Source: Lysobacter defluvii IMMIB APB-9 = DSM 18482 (GTDB lineage: Bacteria; Pseudomonadota; Gammaproteobacteria; Xanthomonadales; Xanthomonadaceae). Taken from it: DNA of 64,000 nucleotides. The notes under the pieces are model-generated. The model made no database searches. It had not been told where the DNA came from and saw only the letters and a list, made by a program, of their open reading frames with translations. The stretch's first letter is position 1, and each line of letters starts with the position of its first letter. Made by a program: the position numbers and the translations under genes. The stretch lies in NCBI RefSeq assembly GCF_000423325.1, contig NZ_KE384007.1, positions 127,491-191,490 on the forward strand, read 5' to 3'. This document shows, one piece after another, positions 29,590 through 41,232 of this stretch.

Positions 29590-31323
29590 GTGGCAGACAT
29601 CGTGACAGTCAATCTCGTCGGCATTACGGGTATCGCACGCCGCTTGGTTCAGGATGGGGCCTTGGACGAACCCAAGGCGCGTGCCGCATTAGCTGCGGCA
29701 GCCTCGGAGAAGGTTCCAGTAGCGTCATACCTTCTTGATCAACGTCTGGTCAGCCCCGCTGCCATGGCAGCCGCGAACTCAGTGGAGTTCGGCATACCGC
29801 TGTTCGATCCGTCTTCAATGGACCCGGACCAGGCCGCCGTCCGCTTGGTGAAGGAAGAGCTGCTGCGAAAGCACTGCGTGCTGCCGCTTTACAAGCGTGG
29901 CAACCGTCTCTTCGTCGCGACCTCCGAGCCAACTGACACCCGTGCGCTGGACGAGATCAAGTTCCAGACGAACCTGCGCACCGATCCTGTCCTGGTCGAC
30001 ACGGAAACCATCAGGCGGCTGATTGAGCGATGGCTGGAGAACGCCGATGCGATGGATGACGCCTTCGGCGAGGACGACGACGGCCTGGAGAATCTGGACG
30101 TAGGCGGCCCCGATGAAGTTGAGGGTGATAATCAAGGCGCAGTCGACACCAGTTCGGACGATGCACCGGTCGTCAAGTTCGTCAACAAGGTCTTGGTGGA
30201 CGCCATCCGCAAGGGGGCGTCCGACATCCATTTTGAGCCCTACGAGGACGAGTACCGGGTCCGCCTGCGCATCGACGGCATCCTCAAACGCACCGTCCGC
30301 ATGCCGGTGAAGATGCAAAGTCGCATCTCCGCACGCCTCAAGGTAATGGCGCAGCTTGACATCGCCGAAAAACGTGTCCCGCAGGACGGACGCATCAAGC
30401 TCAACCTGAGCAAGACCCGGCAGGTTGACTTCCGCGTCAGCACGCTGCCGACCCTATTCGGCGAAAAGATTGTCCTGCGTATCCTTGACAGCAGCGCGGC
30501 CAAGCTGGGGATCGAGAAACTGGGTTACGAGCCCGATCAGCAGCAGCTCTATCTAGACGCGATCGCCAAACCCTACGGTATGGTGCTCGTAACTGGCCCG
30601 ACTGGCTCGGGCAAGACGGTCTCGCTGTACACAGCGCTCAATATCCTCAACGACGAGACCCGCAACATCTCGACCGTCGAGGATCCGGTGGAAATCCGTG
30701 TCCCCGGCATCAACCAGGTGCAAATGAACGTCAAGCGTGGCATGACCTTCGCCGCCGCGCTACGTAGCTTCCTGCGTCAGGACCCGGACGTGATCATGGT
30801 CGGCGAGATCCGCGACCTTGAAACGGCGGAAATCGGCATCAAGGCGGCCCAGACCGGCCACATGGTGTTGTCGACGCTTCATACGAACGACGCCCCGCAA
30901 ACAATCGCCCGCCTGATGAACATGGGCGTAGCACCATACAACATCACCTCCTCGGTGACCCTCGTCGTTGCCCAGCGATTGGCCCGTCGGCTGCACAGTT
31001 GCAAGAAGCAGGTCGAACTGCCTGAGCACGCGTTGCTGGCGGAAGGCTTCACTGCCGAGGAGATCTCCGAACCAGACTTCCGGATCTATGAGCCGAGGGG
31101 TTGCGAGGAGTGCACCGAGGGCTACAAAGGCCGCGTCGGCATTTACCAGGTAATGCCCATGAGTGACGAGATTCAGGAAATCGTCCTGGCGGGCGGCAAC
31201 GCCATGGCGATTGGGGAGGCGGCCGAGCGTGCAGGTGTCCGGGATCTCCGCCAATCCGCCCTGTGGAAGGTGAAGCAGGGTGTCACCAGCCTGGCCGAGA
31301 TCAACCGGGTCACCAAGGACTGA
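29590..31323 (+). CDS. pilB: Type IV pilus extension ATPase PilB
   Basis: Cytoplasmic hexameric motor that drives pilus polymerisation. The 577-residue product (GTG start 29590) has a T2SSE N-domain (~1-150) and a catalytic domain with Walker A VTGPTGSGKTVSLY, an Asp box, Walker B IMVGEIRDLETAEIG and a His box (LSTLHTNDAP). The zinc region has one Cys in RRLHSCKKQ and the pair GCEECTEGYKGR. The first third uses more A/T-ending codons than neighbouring genes, like pilA. Confidence 0.95.
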   Translation: MADIVTVNLVGITGIARRLVQDGALDEPKARAALAAAASEKVPVASYLLDQRLVSPAAMAAANSVEFGIPLFDPSSMDPDQAAVRLVKEELLRKHCVLPLYKRGNRLFVATSEPTDTRALDEIKFQTNLRTDPVLVDTETIRRLIERWLENADAMDDAFGEDDDGLENLDVGGPDEVEGDNQGAVDTSSDDAPVVKFVNKVLVDAIRKGASDIHFEPYEDEYRVRLRIDGILKRTVRMPVKMQSRISARLKVMAQLDIAEKRVPQDGRIKLNLSKTRQVDFRVSTLPTLFGEKIVLRILDSSAAKLGIEKLGYEPDQQQLYLDAIAKPYGMVLVTGPTGSGKTVSLYTALNILNDETRNISTVEDPVEIRVPGINQVQMNVKRGMTFAAALRSFLRQDPDVIMVGEIRDLETAEIGIKAAQTGHMVLSTLHTNDAPQTIARLMNMGVAPYNITSSVTLVVAQRLARRLHSCKKQVELPEHALLAEGFTAEEISEPDFRIYEPRGCEECTEGYKGRVGIYQVMPMSDEIQEIVLAGGNAMAIGEAAERAGVRDLRQSALWKVKQGVTSLAEINRVTKD

Positions 31324-31498
31324 GTCGGCGCGCAGGTGTGACGCAGGTTCTACCGCGCCCCTACGGGGCAGGATATGCTGTGACGCGGCATGTCCGGGCA
31401 GAGGGCCCGGCCGCCGGTGCCCATGCAGGCGGGGAACTTGCCAGGCACCGTGGGCGCACCGCCGTGCGCCGCGCCACATGACCCAGGGGACCTGAGCG

Positions 31499-32758
31499 AT
31501 GTCCGTGACCCGATCTGCTGCCAAGCCTGCGACGCCGTTGCGTCGTGCCGAAGCGATGACCATGTTCGTCTGGGAGGGCACCGACAAGCGCGGTGTCGTT
31601 ATGAAGGGCGAGCAGCCGGCCAAGAACGCCAATTTCGTGCGCGCCGAGCTGCGCAAGCAGGGCATCACGCCGAAGGTCGTCAAGGTCAAGCCCAAGCCGC
31701 TGTTCGGAAGCTCTGGCCGGCGCGTCACCCCGCTGGATATCGCGGTATTCAGCCGTCAGATCGCCACCATGATGAAGGCCGGCGTCCCGATCGTCGCTGC
31801 GCTAGAGATCATCGGCAGTGGCAACAAGAACCCCAAGATGCAGACGCTGGTCAACACTGTCCGTGCTGACGTGGAGAGTGGCCTGTCGTTGAGCGAGGCG
31901 ATCGGCAAACACCCGGTCCAGTTCGATGAGCTGTACCGCAACCTGGTTCGGGCCGGCGAATCCGCCGGCGTGCTGGAGACGGTGCTCGACACCGTGGCCA
32001 CCTACAAGGAGAACCTTGAGGCCCTGAAGGGCAAGATCAAGAAGGCGATGTTCTACCCCGCGATGGTGGTCGCTGTGGCGCTGATCGTCAGTTCCATCTT
32101 GCTGATCTTCGTGGTGCCGCAGTTCGAGTCGGTGTTCCAGGGCTTCGGCGCTGATCTGCCCGCCTTCACCCAGATGATCATCGGCCTGAGTGATTTCATG
32201 GTGGCTTGGTGGTGGCTGATCTTCGGAGCGCTCGCGATCGGAATTGTGGCGTTGATTGCCTTCTACAAGCGCTCGCCAGCGTTCCAGCACACCCTGGACA
32301 AAGTTGTGCTGAAGGTCCCCGTGATCGGACAGATCATGCACAACTCCTCGCTTGCGCGCTTCTCACGCACGCTGGCGGTCACCTTCAAGGCCGGCGTTCC
32401 GCTCGTCGAGGCACTAGACACAGTCGCCGGTGCAACAGGCAATACCGTGTACGAGCAGGCGGTGCTCCGCATCCGCGACGACGTCTCGGTGGGCCACTCC
32501 GTCAACGTCGCCATGAAGCAGACCGACCTCTTCCCACACATGGTCACGCAGATGACGGCAATTGGCGAAGAGGCCGGCGCACTAGACACCATGCTGTTCA
32601 AGGTCGCCGAGTTCTACGAGCAGGAGGTGAACAACGCCGTCGACGCGCTGTCCAGCCTGCTGGAACCCTTGATCATGGTGTTCCTCGGCGTGGTCGTCGG
32701 CGGCATGGTCGTCGCGATGTACCTGCCGATCTTCAAGCTCGGCGCAGTGGTCGGCTAA
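31499..32758 (+). CDS. pilC: Type IV pilus inner-membrane platform protein PilC
   Basis: Platform protein linking the PilB motor to the pilins. The 419-residue protein contains two T2SSF repeats (~80-200 and ~285-405), each followed by membrane helices (FYPAMVVAVALIVSSILLIFVV; LEPLIMVFLGVVVGGMVVAMYL, read in parts). AGGGGA lies ~8 nt before ATG 31499. The 175-nt gap after pilB shows nothing recognisable. Confidence 0.95.
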   Translation: MSVTRSAAKPATPLRRAEAMTMFVWEGTDKRGVVMKGEQPAKNANFVRAELRKQGITPKVVKVKPKPLFGSSGRRVTPLDIAVFSRQIATMMKAGVPIVAALEIIGSGNKNPKMQTLVNTVRADVESGLSLSEAIGKHPVQFDELYRNLVRAGESAGVLETVLDTVATYKENLEALKGKIKKAMFYPAMVVAVALIVSSILLIFVVPQFESVFQGFGADLPAFTQMIIGLSDFMVAWWWLIFGALAIGIVALIAFYKRSPAFQHTLDKVVLKVPVIGQIMHNSSLARFSRTLAVTFKAGVPLVEALDTVAGATGNTVYEQAVLRIRDDVSVGHSVNVAMKQTDLFPHMVTQMTAIGEEAGALDTMLFKVAEFYEQEVNNAVDALSSLLEPLIMVFLGVVVGGMVVAMYLPIFKLGAVVG

Positions 32759-32767
32759 GCTTCCCCG

Positions 32768-33631
32768 ATGGCATTCCTCGACGAGAACCCCGGCCTCGGC
32801 TACCCGCTGGCCGCCGGCCTGGGGCTGCTGGTGGGCAGCTTCCTGAACGTGGTCATCCTGCGCTTGCCGCGGCGGATGGAGTGGGAGTGGAAGCGCGAGG
32901 CGCGCGAGATCCTGGAGCAGCCGGACGAGTACGATCCGCCGCCGCCGGGCATCGTGGTCGAGCGCTCGCACTGCCCGCACTGCAAGCACCAGTTGCGCTG
33001 GTACGAGAACATCCCGGTGTTCAGCTGGCTGGCGCTGCGCGGCAAGTGCCGCAACTGCGGGGCGCCGATCTCGGCGCAGTACCCGGCCGTCGAGCTGCTG
33101 ACCATGCTCGCCTTCCTGGCCTGCGTGTGGCAGTACGGCTTCGGTTGGCAGGGCTTTGGCGCGCTGGTATTCACCGGCTTCCTGATCTCCTTGGCCGGCA
33201 TCGACCTGCGCACGCAGCTGTTGCCCGACCAGCTCACGCTGCCGCTGATGTGGCTCGGGCTGATCGCCGCGGTGGACAACCTCTACATGCCCGCCAAGCC
33301 GGCGCTGATCGGCGCGGTGGTGGGCTACCTGAGCCTGTGGATCGTGTGGTGGGTGTTCAAGCAGCTCACCGGCAAGGAGGGCATGGGCCACGGCGACTTC
33401 AAGCTGCTGGCCGCCATCGGCGCCTGGTGCGGGCTGGCCGGCATCCTGCCGACGATCCTGCTGTCCTCGCTGGTCGGCGCGATCATCGGCTCGGTGTGGC
33501 TGGCGATGAAGGGCAAGGACCGCGCCACGCCCATCCCCTTCGGTCCCTACTTGGCCGTGGCCGGGTGGATCGTGTTCATGTGGGGGGAGGACCTGGTGGG
33601 GTGGTATATGCGGGTGTCGGGGCTGGCTTGA
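32768..33631 (+). CDS. pilD: Prepilin peptidase / N-methyltransferase PilD
   Basis: Bifunctional inner-membrane aspartyl protease that cleaves and N-methylates prepilins, here PilA, the minor pilins and the PilX-like protein. The 287-residue product has the cytoplasmic zinc loop with two CxxC pairs (SHCPHCKHQL, GKCRNCGAPIS), catalytic Asp in GIDLRTQLLPD and GMGHGDFK, and about eight membrane helices. It starts 9 nt after pilC and overlaps coaE by 4 nt. Confidence 0.95.
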   Translation: MAFLDENPGLGYPLAAGLGLLVGSFLNVVILRLPRRMEWEWKREAREILEQPDEYDPPPPGIVVERSHCPHCKHQLRWYENIPVFSWLALRGKCRNCGAPISAQYPAVELLTMLAFLACVWQYGFGWQGFGALVFTGFLISLAGIDLRTQLLPDQLTLPLMWLGLIAAVDNLYMPAKPALIGAVVGYLSLWIVWWVFKQLTGKEGMGHGDFKLLAAIGAWCGLAGILPTILLSSLVGAIIGSVWLAMKGKDRATPIPFGPYLAVAGWIVFMWGEDLVGWYMRVSGLA

Positions 33632-34278
33632 GGTACACCGTCGCCCTCACCGGCGGCGTCGCCTCCGGCAAGTCCACGGTCGCCCGCCTGTTCAAGGACC
33701 TGGGGATCTACGTTGCCGATGCTGACATCGCCTCGCGGGAGGTGATCGCCCCCGGCTCCGCGGGTCTCGCGGAGGTGGTGGCTGCGTTCGGTAGCGGGGT
33801 GCTCGACCAGTCCGGCGCCCTGGACCGCGCCGCGATGCGCAAGCGGGTCTTCGGTGACCCCGCGGCCCGCAGGCAGCTGGAGTCGATCATCCACCCGCGC
33901 GTGCGGACGTGGCTGCAGGACGCCGCCGCAACGGCGCCTGGCCCGTATGTGCTCGTCGACATCCCGTTGCTGGCCGAGGGCGGCGGGCGCACCGCCTACC
34001 CTTGGCTGGACCGCATCCTGGTAGTCGACGTGCCCGTGGAGGTACAGCGCTCCCGCGTGATGCAACGCGACGGCGTGGACGCCGCCCTGGCCGACTCGAT
34101 GATCGCCGCCCAGGCAACCCGCGATGACCGCCTGGCGATCGCCGACGACGTGCTGGTCAACGATGGCGCCATCGAAGCCCTCACGCCCCACGTAGAGGCC
34201 CTCGACCGTCTCTACCGCACCCTGGCGGCTTCAGCCGCAGGTCTCCCGTCCCCTCTCCCGCTCGCGGGAGAGGGCTAG
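33628..34278 (+). CDS. coaE: Dephospho-CoA kinase
   Basis: Last step of CoA synthesis. The 216-residue product starts at TTG 33628, overlapping the pilD stop (TTGA), and shows P-loop LTGGVASGKST, ADADIASREV and IIHPRV. The normal protein should end near RTLAASA; the last residues, SPLPLAGEG, and the stop codon are supplied by an A-type repeat, so the native stop seems to have been replaced. Confidence 0.93.
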   Translation: MRYTVALTGGVASGKSTVARLFKDLGIYVADADIASREVIAPGSAGLAEVVAAFGSGVLDQSGALDRAAMRKRVFGDPAARRQLESIIHPRVRTWLQDAAATAPGPYVLVDIPLLAEGGGRTAYPWLDRILVVDVPVEVQRSRVMQRDGVDAALADSMIAAQATRDDRLAIADDVLVNDGAIEALTPHVEALDRLYRTLAASAAGLPSPLPLAGEG

Positions 34279-34287
34279 GGTGAGGGC
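34250..34287. repeat. A-type palindromic repeat at the coaE 3' end
   Basis: A single A unit (CCCTCTCCCGC/GCGGGAGAGGG plus tail) without B partner. The coaE stop TAG lies inside it. The 41-nt gap to the convergent Nudix gene holds nothing else. Confidence 0.8.
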
Positions 34288-34319
34288 CCGCCCATACCGC
34301 GCACTAGAGCGCCACACCA

Positions 34320-35345
34320 TCACCCGGGCCAGAACCCCCTGATCCCCGCCACCCCCTGCGCCCCATGCCGCCGCGCCACTTCATGATCCCCCGCCCCCAG
34401 CCCGCCAATCGCGAACAGCGGCAGGTCCACCTCCTCGCGTAGCCGCGCGAACCCGTCCCACCCGATCGGCTCCTGCCCGGGATGGCTCGGGGTTGCCGCC
34501 ACATGGCCCACGACTGCGAAGTCGCAGCCCAGCGCGCGCGCCGCGTGCAGTTCCTCCACCGTATGGCAGGACGCCGCCAGCGGCCGCGGCAGGTCCACGG
34601 CGCCGCCCGGCTCCCCGGCCTCGGCCGCCGCCGCGAGCAGCTGCCGCGCGGGAAGGTGCAGGCCGAGCCCGTGCCGCGCCGCAAACGCGGCATCACCATT
34701 CACCAGTGCCCGGGCGCCCCACTGCTCGCACAGCGCCGCTGCGCGTGCCACCAGGCCTTCCCAGCGCGCCGTGTCGAGTCCCGGCGCTCGCAGCTGCACC
34801 AGCCGCACGCCGCCCTCCAGCGCCCGTGCAAGCGCGCCCAGCCATGCGTCGTCATCCTCGCCCGGGGTTGGGGTGACGAGGTACCGGTCGGGATGGTCGA
34901 GCGCGGCGACCACGGGCCGGTCGGCCGGCGGCATCTCGTAGCTGCGCAGCTTCTGCGGCGGCACCCAGACCAGGGCCTGTCCTTCGCGGCCGCGGGGGTG
35001 GCCGGACCAGCGGGGGATGTCGCGCACGTCCAGGGTCAGGCGCTTGTCGGGGTAGCGCTGGGGGACGTTGATCAGGCGCTCGCCGATGGCCTCGATGCGG
35101 ATGCCGAGTTCCTCGTCGATCTCGCGGACGAGGGCCTGCTCCGGGGTCTCGCCGGGCTCGCGCTTGCCGCCGGGGAATTCCCAGCGGCCGGCCAGGTCAC
35201 GGCCTTCGGTGCGGCGGGTGAGGAGGATGCGGCCGCGGGTGTCGCGGAGGACGGCGGCGACCACTTCTATGCTGCGCAGGCCGTCTGCCCCTCTCCCGCT
35301 TGCGGGAGAGGGGTTGGGGTGAGGGGGCTCTTGCGTTGGCTTCAT
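34320..35345 (-). CDS. Nudix hydrolase fused to a ThiE/TenI-like domain (MutT-type)
   Basis: Two domains: residues ~24-150 are MutT-like with the Nudix box GGKREPGETPEQALVREIDEELGI, read as G-x5-E-x7-REVxEE-type positions; residues ~165-340 resemble thiamine-phosphate synthase/TenI, but key ThiE phosphate-binding motifs are not obvious. This fusion is common in gammaproteobacteria, where the first half sanitises 8-oxo-dGTP. The 5' end is doubtful: ATG 35345 lies within an A/B repeat block and residues ~4-20 ([17 protein letters not shown]) are repeat-encoded; GTG 35264 would remove them. Neither has a good Shine-Dalgarno. Confidence 0.82.
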   Translation of the reverse strand: MKPTQEPPHPNPSPASGRGADGLRSIEVVAAVLRDTRGRILLTRRTEGRDLAGRWEFPGGKREPGETPEQALVREIDEELGIRIEAIGERLINVPQRYPDKRLTLDVRDIPRWSGHPRGREGQALVWVPPQKLRSYEMPPADRPVVAALDHPDRYLVTPTPGEDDDAWLGALARALEGGVRLVQLRAPGLDTARWEGLVARAAALCEQWGARALVNGDAAFAARHGLGLHLPARQLLAAAAEAGEPGGAVDLPRPLAASCHTVEELHAARALGCDFAVVGHVAATPSHPGQEPIGWDGFARLREEVDLPLFAIGGLGAGDHEVARRHGAQGVAGIRGFWPG

Positions 35346-35407
35346 GGGATGGAAAAGCTGCCCTCATCCGCCCTTCGGGCACCTTCTCCCGCTAGCGGGA
35401 GAAGGGA
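35288..35407. repeat. A/B palindromic repeat block between secA and the Nudix gene
   Basis: A unit 35288-35327 and B unit 35361-35407, overlapping the annotated 5' end of the Nudix-ThiE gene and ending 4 nt before the secA stop. Confidence 0.8.
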
Positions 35408-35410
35408 ACC

Positions 35411-38188
<2,778 letters not shown>

Positions 38189-38222
38189 TGGGGTTCCGGG
38201 TCCGGAGTGGATGCCGCCAAAC

Positions 38223-38247
38223 AAAAACAGGGCGCCAGGCGCCCTGT
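38223..38247 (-). terminator. Rho-independent terminator after the M23 peptidase gene
   Basis: Minus-strand stem ACAGGGCGCC/GGCGCCCTGT (38227-38247) with minimal loop, followed by TTTTGTTT. It lies between the M23 peptidase stop and secA and should insulate secA. Confidence 0.8.
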
Positions 38248-38306
38248 CATGGCGAAACGGCCATTCTAGCGTGGGGGCCGGGTCGCGCGTATCAAGGGGC
38301 CAAACG

Positions 38307-39218
38307 TCAGCCCGTCAGCGGCGACCGCTGGCCCAGGAACTGGCGCGGGTTGACCGCGCGGCCGTCCTGCCAGACCTCGAAGTGCACGTGGGCACCCGTG
38401 GAACGCCCGGTGGAGCCCGCCTTGGCGATCTCCTGCCCGGCGCGGATCGGCTCGCCGACCTTGCGCACCAGGCGCGAGTTGTGGGCGTAGCGGGTCATGA
38501 AGCCGTTGCCGTGGTCGATCTCCACGGTGTAGCCGTAGCCGGACTTGTTGCCGGCGAAGCTGACCACGCCATCGGCGACGGCCTTGACCGGATCGCCGAC
38601 GTCGGCCTCGAAGTCGATGCCGGCGTGGAACTTGCGGCCGCCGCGGAACGGGTCGGCGCGGTAGCCGTAGTGGGAGGTGATGTAGCTGTCGATCGGCTCG
38701 CCCGCCGGCACCGACGCCATGTCGAGCTGGCGGTTGAACAGCAGCGACTCCAGCACCGACAGCTGCCCGCCGGCGTGGCGGAACTGCATGTCCAGCGAGG
38801 CCAGCTCGTCGTCGAGCGCCTCGCGCGGCATGTCCTCGATGGCGCCCTCGTCGCCACCGACGCCCACCGGCTTGTTGAAGTCGAACTCGCCGTCCTGCAG
38901 CTGGCCGATCCGGGTCAGCCGCTCGCCCAGCGCGTTGAGGCGGTTGGCCTCGGCCTGCAGCTCACCCAGGCGCGCGGCCAGGGCGTTGATCTCGCGCTGC
39001 GCTTCCTGCTGCGTGGCGGCCACCTCGGCGCGCTGCTGCTGCAGCTGTGCGTGCATGGCCAGGTTGCCGGCGACGCCGATGCCCAGGCCCAGCGTCAGGC
39101 CGCCGCCGACCAGCAGGGCCGCGGCCGCGACCGGGCGCTGGATGGCGCGATACAGCAGCTGCTGCCCGATCGGGCCACCCCTGCCGCTTGACTTGAAGAT
39201 GATGGGTCGGTTGATCAT
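38307..39218 (-). CDS. M23 family metallopeptidase (LytM/NlpD-like), membrane-anchored
   Basis: A 303-residue protein: one membrane helix (~residues 29-55), a coiled coil (~56-105, [19 protein letters not shown]), and a C-terminal LytM domain with intact zinc ligands HAGIDFEA and HVHFEV. It should cut peptide cross-links in peptidoglycan or activate amidases. In xanthomonads this gene sits between lpxC/dciA and secA, as here. Confidence 0.9.
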   Translation of the reverse strand: MINRPIIFKSSGRGGPIGQQLLYRAIQRPVAAAALLVGGGLTLGLGIGVAGNLAMHAQLQQQRAEVAATQQEAQREINALAARLGELQAEANRLNALGERLTRIGQLQDGEFDFNKPVGVGGDEGAIEDMPREALDDELASLDMQFRHAGGQLSVLESLLFNRQLDMASVPAGEPIDSYITSHYGYRADPFRGGRKFHAGIDFEADVGDPVKAVADGVVSFAGNKSGYGYTVEIDHGNGFMTRYAHNSRLVRKVGEPIRAGQEIAKAGSTGRSTGAHVHFEVWQDGRAVNPRQFLGQRSPLTG

Positions 39219-39224
39219 GTTCCA

Positions 39225-39668
39225 ATGTCTCGTCCGTCACGGCCGCGCCAACCTTCGACCCCCACCGCCGCGCTCGATGCGCTGATGGCGGCCCCGGCTG
39301 GCGATCCGATCCGGCGTGCCCTGTGGCTCGACGACCTCGATCGCCGGTTCCACCCCCTCCTGCCGGCTGCGCTGGCACCGCACGTGCGGCTGGCCAACTA
39401 CGAGCGCGGCAGGCTCGTGTTCCTCGTCGATGCCCCGGTGTGGCGCGCCAAACTGCGCCTGCTCGCACCGCAACTCCTCGACGCCGCCCGGTCCCTCGGA
39501 CTCGAAGCAAGGGAGGTGGTGGTCCGCACCAGCCTGGTTCCCCCTGCCCGGCCCGCGCCAACGCGCAAGCCACTGCATATCTCCGATGCCGCCCGCGAAT
39601 CACTCGAGGCGGCCCTGGCGTCCCTGAAGGAGCCACCCGAAGGCGGATCCGGCCGGGGCGCCAGGTGA
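39225..39668 (+). CDS. dciA: DciA-type helicase-loading protein (DUF721)
   Basis: A 147-residue protein with a DUF721 KH-like domain (~residues 35-110, HVRLANYERGRLVFLVDAPVWRAKLRLLAPQLLDA, read in parts) and a basic, disordered-looking C-terminus. DciA loads or helps load DnaB helicase in bacteria lacking DnaC. It is divergent from the M23 gene with only 6 nt between start codons. Confidence 0.85.
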   Translation: MSRPSRPRQPSTPTAALDALMAAPAGDPIRRALWLDDLDRRFHPLLPAALAPHVRLANYERGRLVFLVDAPVWRAKLRLLAPQLLDAARSLGLEAREVVVRTSLVPPARPAPTRKPLHISDAARESLEAALASLKEPPEGGSGRGAR

Positions 39669-39872
39669 CCACTTCCGCCCCTCCACGGCGTTTGTCGTGA
39701 AGGGCTCGTGATCACCGACGGACGAATCCTAGAGGCCAGAAAGGGGCAACTTGTTAAGAAGCACCTTCTATTTCGTTAGGATTTCGTTAAACGATCACTC
39801 GGAGGGCACAGACGATTCACTTCCGTGACGGGGAGCCCGAACGGGTTATGAATGGGTCAGGTGCGTAGGTAG

Positions 39873-40071
39873 GAGCGGGAACAGGGAACGGGGAACAGGG
39901 AACGAAGGGTGTGTCGTGGTTCCCGGTGCGACCGCGACCCAGGGCTCGCGTGCCCGTGCCGCCGACCAGAACGAAAACAGGCACCAACCAGGAACGACGG
40001 GATAGGGTCGCCAGCCAAACAACGGCACCCCTCTCGTTCCCTGTTCCCTGTTCCCTGTTCCCTGTTCCCGC
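39873..40071. repeat. Inverted-repeat element made of GGGAACN heptamers
   Basis: Left arm 39873-39906 is a run of GGGAACA/GGGAACG heptamers; right arm 40034-40071 is its reverse complement (repeated TGTTCCC). They enclose ~127 bp without coding potential. It fills most of the 434-nt dciA-lpxC gap. The preceding stretch 39725-39800 is unusually AT-rich (TTGTTAAGAAGC, TTTCGTTAGGATTTCG) but I could not assign it. Confidence 0.75.
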
Positions 40072-40102
40072 CTTTCTCCTCCCCCTGGGAGGAGAAAGGC
40101 CC

Positions 40103-41017
40103 TCAGATCACCGCCGGCTTCAGGAACCCAATCGGCGATTCCTCCGCCGTCTCGTCCTCGAACGTGACGATCTCCCAGGCGGATTCCTCGGCCAGCAGTG
40201 CGCGCACCAGCTTGTTGTTCAGCGCGTGCCCGGACTTGAAGCCCTCGTAGGCGCCGATGATCGGGTGGCCGGCCAGGTACAGGTCGCCGACGGCGTCGAG
40301 GATCTTGTGGCGGACGAACTCGTCGGCGTAGCGCAGGCCGTCCTCGTTGAGGACGCGGAAGTCGTCGAGCACGATCGCGTTGTCCATCGAGCCGCCCAGG
40401 CCCAGGTTGCGGTCGCGCATGTACTCCAGGTCGCGCATGAACCCGAAGGTGCGGGCGCGGCTGACTTCCTTGACGTAGTTGGCCGAGGAGAAATCGATCT
40501 CGACGCTGGACTGACTGGCCGGGATCGCGGGGTGGTCGAAGACCACGGTGAAGGCGACCTTGAAGCCGTCGAACGGCTTGAAGCGGGCGGCCTTGTCGCC
40601 GTCGGTCACTTCCACTTCGCGCTTGATGCGGATGAAGCGCTTGGGCGCATCCTGCTCGACGATGCCGGCGGACTGCAGCAGGAACACGAACGGCCCGGCC
40701 GAGCCGTCCATGATCGGGACCTCCGGCGCGGACAGCTCGACGAAGGCGTTGTCGATGCCCAACCCGTGCAGGGCCGACATCAGGTGCTCGACGGTCTGGA
40801 CCTTGGCGTCGTCGCAGGTCAGGCCGGTGCACAGGGTGGTCTCGGTGACCAGGTCGGCGCGGCCGGGGACCTCGACCACCGGGTCCAGGTCGATGCGGCG
40901 GAACAGGATGCCGGTGTCCGGCGGCGCCGGTCGCAGCGTCAGGAAGACCTTGTTCCCGCTGTGCAGCCCCACGCCGGTGGCACGGATGACGTTCTTCAGG
41001 GTGCGCTGGCGGAGCAT
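40103..41017 (-). CDS. lpxC: UDP-3-O-acyl-N-acetylglucosamine deacetylase
   Basis: Zinc enzyme that commits UDP-GlcNAc derivatives to lipid A. The 304-residue product starts MLRQRTLKN (ATG 41017) and shows the zinc/catalytic motifs [19 protein letters not shown] and [15 protein letters not shown] long upstream extension of the frame is antisense and repeat sequence. It follows ftsZ as in most gammaproteobacteria, but 215 nt of repeats separate them. Confidence 0.97.
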   Translation of the reverse strand: MLRQRTLKNVIRATGVGLHSGNKVFLTLRPAPPDTGILFRRIDLDPVVEVPGRADLVTETTLCTGLTCDDAKVQTVEHLMSALHGLGIDNAFVELSAPEVPIMDGSAGPFVFLLQSAGIVEQDAPKRFIRIKREVEVTDGDKAARFKPFDGFKVAFTVVFDHPAIPASQSSVEIDFSSANYVKEVSRARTFGFMRDLEYMRDRNLGLGGSMDNAIVLDDFRVLNEDGLRYADEFVRHKILDAVGDLYLAGHPIIGAYEGFKSGHALNNKLVRALLAEESAWEIVTFEDETAEESPIGFLKPAVI

Positions 41018-41094
41018 GGGGCCATTGTCTTCGGGTACGGAAAGCGGCGGAAGGTTAGCACGGGGCGGGTTGAAACCCGGATGAAACAAAAGCG

Positions 41095-41172
41095 GGGAAC
41101 GGGGAACCGGGAACAGGGAACGGGAGGTCGCGGCAAGCGTCGGGTGCGATAGGCCTACGCCGTATCGCACCC
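41095..41172. repeat. GGGAACN heptamers plus a 10-bp hairpin between ftsZ and lpxC
   Basis: Heptamer run at 41095-41122, then GGGTGCGATA (41142-41151) pairing with TATCGCACCC (41163-41172). On the minus strand this lies ~60 nt after the ftsZ stop; it may attenuate ftsZ-lpxC readthrough, but there is no T-run. Confidence 0.6.
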
Positions 41173-41232
41173 ATGGCGAACCACCTCGCACGCCGGGCAC
41201 CCCACGCGCCCGGCGTGCCACCCCGCTGGCGG

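Noticed and set aside
39873-40071. CRISPR array
   Set aside because: The repeat unit is 7 nt without spacers, and no cas gene is nearby.
40103-41221. Longer LpxC with a 68-residue N-terminal extension
   Set aside because: The extension is encoded by heptamer repeats and a hairpin; the family N-terminus begins at MLRQRTLKN.
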